Notes under the pieces: generated by a model
Seen by the model: the letters and a program-made list of their open reading frames with translations, nothing else
What the model was told of the DNA's origin: nothing
The model's database searches: none
Program-made: the position numbers and the translations under genes
In this document: positions 1 to 4,952 of the stretch, one piece after another
Position numbering within the stretch: position 1 is the first letter of the stretch
How the letters are laid out: the number at the start of each line of letters is the position of its first letter
From: Proteobacteria bacterium UBA1847
GTDB lineage: Bacteria > Pseudomonadota > Gammaproteobacteria > Steroidobacterales > Woeseiaceae
Length of the DNA stretch: 6,169 bases
Direction of reading: 5' to 3'
Assembly: GCA_002338605.1 (NCBI GenBank)
Contig: DDIP01000388.1
Coordinates: 8,845-15,013 of the forward strand

Positions 1-1
1 T

Positions 2-244
2 CGCGACCGTGAGAATGGCTGGGTTTTCGGCGTCTGCGCCGGCCTCGCCGACCGATTCAACTTTCGGGTTTGTACGGTGAGGGTGATTGCGATAATTTCA
101 CTCCTGCTGTTCTTTTGGTTAACCGTTGCTTTGTACCTCGGTGCGACGCTGCTAATCCGTGAGAAGCCACTGGTTTATTCCGGTCGTCAGTCAGAATATG
201 ACTTCTGGGAACGTTATCGCCGTGACTACAGGAGGCATTCGTGA
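2..244 (+). CDS. PspC-domain membrane protein, 3' part only
   Basis: This is the C-terminal 80 residues of a gene that begins before the window; the frame is open from base 2 to a TGA at 242-244. The fragment carries most of a PspC domain. GVCAGLADRF at residues 10-19 matches the family's G-V-C-A-G-(I/L)-A motif, followed by a hydrophobic segment at about 28-52. The protein ends in a short tail rich in aromatic and basic residues (YDFWERYRRDYRRHS). PspC proteins are inner-membrane parts of the phage-shock envelope-stress response. This copy lacks the coiled C-terminal tail seen in the next gene, so it is a paralogue, not a duplicate of the whole protein. Its stop overlaps the next start (GTGA), so the two are probably translationally coupled. 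The family call is good; the specific role is inferred, and the missing N-terminus could hold another domain. Confidence 0.8.
   Translation, partial: RDRENGWVFGVCAGLADRFNFRVCTVRVIAIISLLLFFWLTVALYLGATLLIREKPLVYSGRQSEYDFWERYRRDYRRHS
230..235 (+). promoter_or_regulatory. Shine-Dalgarno of pspC, decides a GTG start
   Basis: A perfect AGGAGG lies 5 bases before GTG 241. It is 14 bases from the in-frame ATG at 250, which is too far for good initiation. This favours GTG 241 as the start. The site lies within the last codons of the upstream PspC-domain gene. Confidence 0.8.
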
Positions 245-675
245 ATACGATGAGTGCGGGAGTCGCAGGACGTTTTTACCGGGATGCGGATCGCGCGATT
301 CTGGGGGGTGTTTGCGCCGGACTGGCGCGCTACCTGGGCTTCAATCTGAAGGCTACACGGATCCTGGCGTTCATAGCCTTCCTGATGTTCATGCCGTTCG
401 TGGTTGTTGCCTACCTTGTGGTTGTAGTCCTGGTTCCTGCAGAGTCGAGCGGTGAAACTATCGTCAGAACACGGCGCCGCCGTTCGCGCATTTGCGGCAG
501 GCGACGGAAGAAAGAGGTGATCGAGGACGATACGATGGGCGAATCACCAGCGAAGTCATCGCTTGCCGAAGAAATTGATCAGCGCTGCAGGTCGATGGAC
601 GAGCGCCTCAGGATTCTCGAGAAACACGTCACGTCGAAGCGCTTTCAGCTTGAGCAGGAGTTGAGCAGGCTGTGA
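241..675 (+). CDS. pspC: Phage-shock protein PspC
   Basis: A 144-residue inner-membrane protein. In enterobacteria PspC works with PspB to sense inner-membrane damage and release PspA from PspF. The PspC domain spans about residues 11-67, with GGVCAGLARYLGF at 22-34 and a long hydrophobic stretch at 41-66. A strongly basic stretch follows at 77-91, with many Arg and Lys. The C-terminal 26 residues (119-144, containing ERLRILEKHVTS) are predicted helical and resemble the end of E. coli PspC, recalled as ETRLREMERYVTSDTFTL. This tail separates true PspC from the many proteins with only the domain. At 144 residues it is longer than E. coli PspC (about 119), mostly through the basic linker. The GTG start is chosen from its Shine-Dalgarno. 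The gene overlaps the upstream PspC-domain gene by 4 bases and is followed 28 bases later by a PspB-like gene. No pspA or pspF lies in the window. Confidence 0.87.
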   Translation: MNTMSAGVAGRFYRDADRAILGGVCAGLARYLGFNLKATRILAFIAFLMFMPFVVVAYLVVVVLVPAESSGETIVRTRRRRSRICGRRRKKEVIEDDTMGESPAKSSLAEEIDQRCRSMDERLRILEKHVTSKRFQLEQELSRL

Positions 676-690
676 TGGCAGGAATTAGAT

Positions 691-696
691 AAGGGA
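691..696 (+). promoter_or_regulatory. Shine-Dalgarno of the PspB-like gene
   Basis: AAGGGA lies 7 bases before ATG 704, a good position for initiation there. No promoter is evident in the 28-base gap after pspC, so this gene is probably read from the same transcript. Confidence 0.55.
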
Positions 697-703
697 TGCG
701 TCT

Positions 704-922
704 ATGAGCACTATGTTTTATGTCGTCTGTATTGTTGCTGTGGTATTCGCCGCGGACAGTTATCAAAAGTACTTAAAAATGAAACACGAAAAATCAAAAA
801 ATGATCCGGAAATCGAAGAATCGTTGAAGAAAATTGAGGTTCTGGAAGAGCGGATCCGGGTACTGGAGCGCATTGTCACTGAGAGCAAGCACGATCTCGG
901 TCGAGAAATCGATAACCTGTAG
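704..922 (+). CDS. PspB-like small membrane coiled-coil protein
   Basis: A 72-residue protein with a short N-terminal hydrophobic segment (about residues 4-17) and a highly charged, probably coiled-coil remainder (about 34-72). Size and layout match PspB (about 74 residues in E. coli: one N-terminal membrane segment, then a cytoplasmic coil). The ERIRVLERIV stretch at 49-58 resembles the ERIQALESIL segment of E. coli PspB. The last 26 residues also align without gaps to the last 26 of the neighbouring PspC, with 10 identities, so it could be a stand-alone copy of the PspC tail. It sits after pspC, whereas enterobacterial pspB precedes pspC. The stretch from about 765 to 815 is visibly richer in A than its surroundings. 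A role as a PspC partner in membrane-stress sensing is inferred from similarity and position. Confidence 0.65.
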   Translation: MSTMFYVVCIVAVVFAADSYQKYLKMKHEKSKNDPEIEESLKKIEVLEERIRVLERIVTESKHDLGREIDNL

Positions 923-924
923 GC

Positions 925-951
925 AAGAAAACGCCCGTCATGAGACGGGCG
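925..951 (-). terminator. Rho-independent terminator between convergent genes
   Basis: An 8-bp perfect GC-rich stem, CGCCCGTC (932-939) with GACGGGCG (944-951), closes a 4-base loop. Read on the - strand the stem is followed at once by TTTTCTT (931-925), a standard intrinsic terminator for the block ending at 976. On the + strand the hairpin starts 9 bases after the psp stop at 922 but is followed only by CCTTCACG. It may stop psp transcription less well or only block 3' decay. Confidence 0.85.
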
Positions 952-975
952 CCTTCACGAGCCTGATTTCGAGCG

Positions 976-1338
976 CTAATCGGCCTTTGCTTTGTACGCT
1001 CGAATTTCAACATTGAACTGCTCTACGGTCCGCGTCTGCTCGTCAACGGCCGCATTGTATTTCTTATCGAACATGGCCTTGCGCTGTTGCTTGCCCTCTT
1101 CGTCGTCATCGGCAAGCGCCTGCATAGCGACAACTTCCTCCGCTTCGATGCATGACAGGTAGGCCGCCATGTCCTCCTGGTACTTCGAAATCACTTTTAC
1201 ACCGGCGAGCATTTCATCTTTGGTCGCAGTGGAGCCGTTGGGCAGGTTCTTTGGCGATGGCGGATAGTCACAGGCGATTGCATTGGAAGCGAGCAACAGG
1301 AAGGCGGCGGAAATGCATACTTTTATTATCTTGGTCAT
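976..1338 (-). CDS. Small secreted protein of unknown function
   Basis: A 120-residue protein with a clear signal peptide: MTKIIK, a hydrophobic core (about residues 7-17), then SNAIA before Cys23. The A-I-A just before Cys23 fits signal peptidase I cleavage. A lipoprotein site is less likely because the -3 residue is Ala. The mature part is about 98 residues, mostly charged and probably helical (residues 41-117), with Cys23 and Cys63 as its only cysteines, which could form a disulfide in the periplasm. A short Pro-rich start (DYPPSPKNLPNGSTAT) precedes the helical part. The frame extends upstream to ATG 1380, adding 14 residues. The inner start is preferred because it places the basic residues at the start of the signal peptide, although neither start has a strong ribosome site. 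It is the last gene of the - strand block and ends 25 bases before the terminator stem. I do not recognise a named family. Confidence 0.75.
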   Translation of the reverse strand: MTKIIKVCISAAFLLLASNAIACDYPPSPKNLPNGSTATKDEMLAGVKVISKYQEDMAAYLSCIEAEEVVAMQALADDDEEGKQQRKAMFDKKYNAAVDEQTRTVEQFNVEIRAYKAKAD

Positions 1339-1397
1339 AGAGTCAACTTCTGTTCGGACCGGCGCAAAGCAATCCGGCATGTTTGAGGATTTGCGGT

Positions 1398-1427
1398 AAT
1401 TTAATCATGTTGCCGCGCCAGTGTGAA
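1398..1427 (-). promoter_or_regulatory. Candidate sigma70 promoter for the small secreted gene
   Basis: Read on the - strand, TTCACA (1427-1422) is one mismatch from the -35 consensus. TAAATT (1403-1398) matches four of six -10 positions, and the spacer is 18 bases. Transcription would start near 1391 and leave a leader of about 53 bases before ATG 1338. The promoter begins just after the stop codon of the upstream c-di-GMP enzyme, so the small gene may be transcribed separately from it. This is consensus matching by eye only. Confidence 0.35.
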
Positions 1428-1428
1428 G

Positions 1429-3879
1429 TCAGCCGAATAGCGCTCGATAGGAGTCCGTGCCATCTGCCTGGGCGCGTAGCAGTTCCAGGTAGTTGTCGGA
1501 ACTCATGGGGTCCCCAAAAAGGTGCCCCTGGACATAGGTACAGCCGAGCTTCTGCAGGAATACGAGTTGCGCCTCGCTCTCGACCCCTTCGGCAACGACA
1601 TCCATATTCATATTTCTGCCCATCTGGATAATCGTATCGACGATGGTTGCATCATCGGGATTGGTAACCACATCCCGGACGAACGATTGATCTACCTTCA
1701 GAGTACTGATGGGAAATTGCTGCAAGGCACTCAGAGACGAATAACCGGTTCCAAAATCGTCAATGGCAAGATGCAATCCCAAAGCATAGAGCTGGTCGAG
1801 CATCTTGATTGTCCGCTCCGGATTCTCCATCAATGTCGTTTCGGTGATTTCGAGTTCCAGTGATGTCGGCGACACTTCGTGGCTACGGAGAATTGAACTG
1901 ATACGATTGATGAAGTTCTTTTGCCGGAGCTGCTTGAGCGATAGATTAACTGAAACCCGCCCAGGCGACGACACAGACATTTGCCACAGGCGAAAGTCTT
2001 CGCACACTTTATCGAGAACCCATTCACCGATTTCGATTATCAGGTTTGTCTCTTCGGCAATTGGAATAAAGTCCGCTGGCAGGATAAGCCCCCGGTCTGG
2101 CAGCTCCCATCGAACCAGTGCCTCCGCGCCAAAAACTTCGCCGGTTTCCAGGTTGTATTTGGGTTGATAGTGAACCAGGAGCTCATCACGCTCAAAGGCA
2201 CGTTTTAGCTTGCTTTTGGTCATCAGGCGCTCAACAGAGGCCTCATTCATCTTCGGCGCGTAATACGAGTAGACGTTGCCGCCCGATTTCTTGGAGTGGT
2301 ACAGCGCAGCGTCGGCGTTACGGATCAGGTCAATAACGTTGGGCGCGTCTTTAGGGTAGTAGGCAATGCCCAGGCTTGCCGTCATGAAGACTTCGTTGCC
2401 TTGCACGAAGAACGGATCGGCAAGGCGATCGAGCAATTTTTGCGCGAGGGCGGCGGTTCGATCTTTTCCAAGCTCGTCCGGCGGCATGTCATCGATGATC
2501 ACGGCAAATTCATCACCGGCAAGGCGCCCGATTACCGAATTGACCGGCAACGCAGCGGCCAGTCGTTCAGCAACCGTTTCAAGAGTTGTGTCGCCGGCCA
2601 GATGACCGAACGTATCGTTGATTTCCTTGAAGTAGTCGATGTCAACGTAAAACAGGCAGAGCGACTTACCTGATCGCCTGGCTCGTGCGATTCCACGTTG
2701 CAAAAGATGTTGAAACTGCATTCGATTCGGGATCTTTGTCAGTGGGTCGATCCTGGCAAGATAACGAATACGTTTTTCCGCACGGCGACGCTCAGTAATG
2801 TTCTGCGCGGCATAAATTCGGCGTGCAGATGTACCGTCGGTCGAATCGACGATAGAGCACGTGTAGGACACGGGAATCGATTCGCCGAATTTGCTTTCGA
2901 ATATTGCTTCTTTGGGTAGCCCGGACGGTGAGTCGGTGGCAAGCGATGGTCCCTTCGTTGTGTTGACCACGAAGTCAATGCTGACGTTGAAAAGTTCCTC
3001 TTCTTCATAACCCAGAAGCTGCGTCGTCGCGGCATTGATTCGTGTAATCGTGCCATCGCCGCTGGTGACAATAATGGCTTCGTTCATACCCGAAAGGATA
3101 CTGTCGACGTAGTCTCGCGAATGCGTTGTTTTTCGAAGTCGATAGCGCATGTCGTTGAAAACAGAAGCCAGATCGCCAAGCTCGTCTTTGCGAGAAACCA
3201 ACAAGGGTTCGCCGAAGTCGGCGTCGCGCAATTTTTCTGCCTGGATCTTGAGCTCTCTTATGCGCCTTGTCTGGTTTCTGACGACCAGGTAGATAACGCC
3301 ACCGCACAGCAACAAAGCAGCGAGCGTTCCGGCGCCAGCCCACAGGTAGCTGACGCGTCGGCTTTCCTGTTGTTTGTCACGAAGCGCCGCGGCGAATCGC
3401 CGGGATTCGGCACGCAGGCCGGAAACGTCAAAGGCAGCAGATAGTTGACCCACCTCCGTTCCTTCGATCACCAGTGGCATGCCAGTCACGAGGCGCTCTT
3501 CAAACCAACGGGTTTCGAGCGGGTTGCCACTCATTGCAGTGTTTCCGGCAACGTGCGACCGACCGGATACTGTTACGAGCCGAATGCCGGTCAGTGTCTT
3601 GTTGTCAATCAGCGCGGCATTCAACGCGCGCTCAATATTGGCAGGCTGGTCGCTTTCAATAACCCGGCTGATACCCATTGCGGCAACAGCAAGTTGCGCG
3701 CGTGCGACCAGTTCGAATTCCGCCTGTAAGATCTGGTCGAACTCGCTTGAACCGGTCTCGACAATTTCATTGGCAAGCCATCGGTACTGGCCGTCAAACA
3801 CAGTCAGCATGATGCCCGACGCAGCGATACCTATCGCTATGGCGAGCAGGAGCAGGCGAGGTGATTTCTTGCCGATCAT
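1429..3879 (-). CDS. Membrane HAMP-PAS-GGDEF-EAL c-di-GMP cyclase/phosphodiesterase
   Basis: An 816-residue inner-membrane signalling enzyme that would make and/or degrade cyclic di-GMP. Domains in order: membrane helix 1 (about 8-28), a periplasmic region of about 150 residues (29-177) that I cannot assign, helix 2 (178-200), HAMP (about 201-253, with the DELGDLASVFNDM signature), PAS (about 254-362), GGDEF (about 372-540) and EAL (about 555-803). The GGDEF domain has metal-binding Asp413 in YVDIDYF and reads AGDEF at 454-458, a change in the first Gly that is usually tolerated. The inhibitory RxxD site is replaced by PVNS (445-448), so product inhibition at that site is unlikely. The EAL domain keeps its active-site set: Gln572, Glu586 of EAL, Asn645, Glu677, Asp707-Asp708 in DDFGTGYSS, Lys728, Glu764 and Gln784. 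Phosphodiesterase activity is therefore expected; the GGDEF part may synthesise c-di-GMP or serve as a GTP-binding regulator. ATG 3879 begins a good membrane anchor but has only a weak ribosome site. Confidence 0.95.
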   Translation of the reverse strand: MIGKKSPRLLLLAIAIGIAASGIMLTVFDGQYRWLANEIVETGSSEFDQILQAEFELVARAQLAVAAMGISRVIESDQPANIERALNAALIDNKTLTGIRLVTVSGRSHVAGNTAMSGNPLETRWFEERLVTGMPLVIEGTEVGQLSAAFDVSGLRAESRRFAAALRDKQQESRRVSYLWAGAGTLAALLLCGGVIYLVVRNQTRRIRELKIQAEKLRDADFGEPLLVSRKDELGDLASVFNDMRYRLRKTTHSRDYVDSILSGMNEAIIVTSGDGTITRINAATTQLLGYEEEELFNVSIDFVVNTTKGPSLATDSPSGLPKEAIFESKFGESIPVSYTCSIVDSTDGTSARRIYAAQNITERRRAEKRIRYLARIDPLTKIPNRMQFQHLLQRGIARARRSGKSLCLFYVDIDYFKEINDTFGHLAGDTTLETVAERLAAALPVNSVIGRLAGDEFAVIIDDMPPDELGKDRTAALAQKLLDRLADPFFVQGNEVFMTASLGIAYYPKDAPNVIDLIRNADAALYHSKKSGGNVYSYYAPKMNEASVERLMTKSKLKRAFERDELLVHYQPKYNLETGEVFGAEALVRWELPDRGLILPADFIPIAEETNLIIEIGEWVLDKVCEDFRLWQMSVSSPGRVSVNLSLKQLRQKNFINRISSILRSHEVSPTSLELEITETTLMENPERTIKMLDQLYALGLHLAIDDFGTGYSSLSALQQFPISTLKVDQSFVRDVVTNPDDATIVDTIIQMGRNMNMDVVAEGVESEAQLVFLQKLGCTYVQGHLFGDPMSSDNYLELLRAQADGTDSYRALFG

Positions 3880-3914
3880 TCTCGATATTATTATTCGGCC
3901 GGAATGAGTGCTCT

Positions 3915-3923
3915 AGTGTATCA
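3915..3923 (-). promoter_or_regulatory. Candidate extended -10 before the GGDEF-EAL gene
   Basis: On the - strand TGATACACT (3923-3915) has the TGn extension and a -10 hexamer matching four of six positions. There is no good -35. A run of eight A on the - strand, with neighbouring A/T bases, lies just upstream (about 3940-3950). Transcription would start near 3908, about 28 bases before ATG 3879. This 93-base gap shows no intrinsic terminator for the bactofilin gene on the - strand, so read-through is also possible. Confidence 0.25.
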
Positions 3924-3972
3924 CCGGGAATACTGAGAAATATTTTTTTTCCTGTTTGTTAAACAATACCAC

Positions 3973-4368
3973 CTAATTCTCGCGTTTCTCTTTAAATTCA
4001 AGGGGTTTCGCTTGACCCGTGGTTTTCATGGCCCCCTCGACGACAGCGCCCTCGGCGACCGCAATCGCCTCGGCGCTGACCGTGCCCGAAATCCGCGCAG
4101 TATTGGTGATTTCGACTTTGCCTTCGGCCGTAATGTCACCTTCGATTTGCCCCGCCACAATCACGTTGTTGGCGCGGATACTCCCTTGCCAGAAGCCGTT
4201 TCGCGCAAGCGTGACCGTACCGTTGATATCGCAGTCACCTGCGACCTCGCCGTTAACGATAAAATCGCCGTCGCCTGTTATTTCGCCGCTGATTTTGCAG
4301 CCTTCGTTTATGAGCGTTGCTTTGCCCGATGATTGGTCGCGCATCCGTCTGAGTGGTGATTCGTTCAT
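3973..4368 (-). CDS. Bactofilin (polymer-forming cytoskeletal protein)
   Basis: A 131-residue protein of the bactofilin family (formerly DUF583). Bactofilins self-assemble without nucleotide into filaments, often at the membrane, and help place cell-wall or polar proteins. The core at about residues 17-116 shows the expected short repeats of a right-handed beta-helix, with regularly spaced Gly and Ile/Val: ISGEITGDGDFIVNGEVAG (26-44), VIVAGQIEGDITAEGKVEI (69-87) and ARISGTVSAEAIAV (91-104). Short polar tails flank it (1-16 and 117-131), with no membrane segment, as is usual. Length is typical. ATG 4368 is preceded by a GGAG (4382-4379) at 10 bases; Met9 is a less supported alternative. It lies 48 bases after the DUF2845 gene and 93 before the c-di-GMP enzyme, on the same strand. 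No M23 peptidase gene, a common bactofilin neighbour, is in the window. Confidence 0.92.
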   Translation of the reverse strand: MNESPLRRMRDQSSGKATLINEGCKISGEITGDGDFIVNGEVAGDCDINGTVTLARNGFWQGSIRANNVIVAGQIEGDITAEGKVEITNTARISGTVSAEAIAVAEGAVVEGAMKTTGQAKPLEFKEKREN

Positions 4369-4408
4369 GCCGTTGGGGCTCCGCCTTGAGGAGAATGTCA
4401 GTCTGGCG

Positions 4409-4414
4409 AATATA
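4409..4414 (-). promoter_or_regulatory. Candidate -10 element before the bactofilin gene
   Basis: On the - strand TATATT matches the -10 consensus at five of six positions and starts 3 bases after the DUF2845 stop codon. A run of seven A lies 10 to 17 bases upstream of it, but no -35 hexamer is evident. Transcription would start near 4402, about 34 bases before ATG 4368. The support is weak. Confidence 0.22.
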
Positions 4415-4416
4415 CC

Positions 4417-4830
4417 CTATTTGGTTTTTTTCTCGCGATATCCGTAACCAATTGATTCGATTTTTACGAGAACGCCGCCCTCAAAAATGAGTCGTCGCAT
4501 GAACTTGCGTGGACCGAAATTATAGACGTACTCGGTCACTGCGACCTCCTCGACGAGCTGGACATGCCCGGGAAAGCGCTCAATGCTGACGCCGTTACCA
4601 TAGACACGTCGAACAGGCAGCTGGACGCCGCGAACGACAACGCCAAGTTGTCGCACCGTCGTCGGCTCTCCACAGGCATTGCGAACCTGTTGTTCGTGCA
4701 TGTCCTTGATGACGATCTTTTGCCCACAGCGAAACGCAAGTGCCGATTGGCTGTGCAGCAACAAAAGCAGCGCAATTGCACTTGTTGTCAGTCGATATCG
4801 TTGTGCAGGATTCTTACGCATGGCTCGCAT
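4417..4830 (-). CDS. Secreted DUF2845-family protein
   Basis: A 137-residue exported protein of unknown biochemical role. A basic N-terminus (residues 1-13) is followed by a hydrophobic core (about 18-25) and SALA at 29-32, a good signal peptidase I site, leaving a mature protein of about 105 residues beginning FRCGQ. The mature part fits the DUF2845 pattern: RCGQ near its start, then a helix ending in VRNACGEP (49-56), then strands that include TEYVYNFGPRKFMRRLIFEGG and VKIESIGYG. The two cysteines, Cys35 and Cys53, are at the family's usual places and may pair. The VxxxCGEP element recalls the small envelope SmpA/BamE-like fold, but that is inference. Met4 is an alternative start; neither has a clear ribosome site, and both keep the signal peptide. 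It is the first gene of the - strand block and is divergent from gshA. Confidence 0.85.
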   Translation of the reverse strand: MRAMRKNPAQRYRLTTSAIALLLLLHSQSALAFRCGQKIVIKDMHEQQVRNACGEPTTVRQLGVVVRGVQLPVRRVYGNGVSIERFPGHVQLVEEVAVTEYVYNFGPRKFMRRLIFEGGVLVKIESIGYGYREKKTK

Positions 4831-4869
4831 TCAGAGTGTAGATTAACTGACACGAACGAGGTTGCCACG

Positions 4870-4901
4870 CCCGACCTGCGCTAAGTAGCGCGTGGTCAGG
4901 G
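4870..4901. repeat. Imperfect palindrome in the gshA upstream region
   Basis: CCC-GACC-T-GCGCT (4870-4882), a 4-base AAGT loop, then AGCGC-GT-GGTC-A-GGG (4887-4901) can form a 12-bp GC-rich stem interrupted by a small internal mismatch and a one-base bulge. It has no T-run on either side, so it is not an intrinsic terminator. A competing pair, CCACG (4865-4869) with CGTGG (4891-4895), overlaps it. It lies in the 122-base gap between the divergent DUF2845 and gshA genes and could be an operator or a leader hairpin. No convincing sigma70 promoter for either gene is visible in this gap. Confidence 0.45.
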
Positions 4902-4941
4902 TTGTTATGGTAAAACTGCACGCGACAAAAGCTAATTCTCC

Positions 4942-4945
4942 AGGA
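4942..4945 (+). promoter_or_regulatory. Shine-Dalgarno of gshA, decides a TTG start
   Basis: AGGA lies 7 bases before TTG 4953. The frame is open back to a TAA at 4911-4913, and that stretch holds no in-frame ATG, GTG or other TTG. This ribosome site therefore points to TTG as the start codon. Confidence 0.6.
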
Positions 4946-4952
4946 TGGTCAT

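Noticed and set aside
159..455. 98-codon open frame on the + strand across the PspC genes
   Set aside because: It overlaps both PspC-domain genes in another frame and its protein is not family-like; the overlapping frames carry clear PspC motifs.
696..707. Three-codon frame ATG CGT CTA TGA overlapping the PspB-like start, with a similar ATG GTC ATT TGA at 4945-4956 before gshA
   Set aside because: They look like paired leader peptides, but each ATG lies in or next to the ribosome-binding site of the real gene, leaving no site of its own. They probably arise by chance from GGATG sequences.
1339..1380. Longer N-terminus for the small secreted protein from ATG 1380
   Set aside because: It adds 14 residues with acidic residues before the signal peptide and no ribosome site; the start at 1338 gives a standard signal peptide.
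3479..3907. 142-codon open frame on the + strand opposite the c-di-GMP enzyme
   Set aside because: It is antisense to the membrane and periplasmic part of a well-supported gene, and its sequence looks like out-of-frame translation.
3940..3970. T-run and short TTGTTAAACAA palindrome as a possible terminator
   Set aside because: The T-run precedes the weak palindrome on the + strand, where no gene ends, and reads as A on the - strand, so it cannot end the bactofilin transcript.
4019..4447. 142-codon open frame on the + strand opposite the bactofilin gene
   Set aside because: Its repetitive Pro/Ser/Ile content is the reverse reading of the bactofilin Gly/Ile repeats, so it is a shadow.
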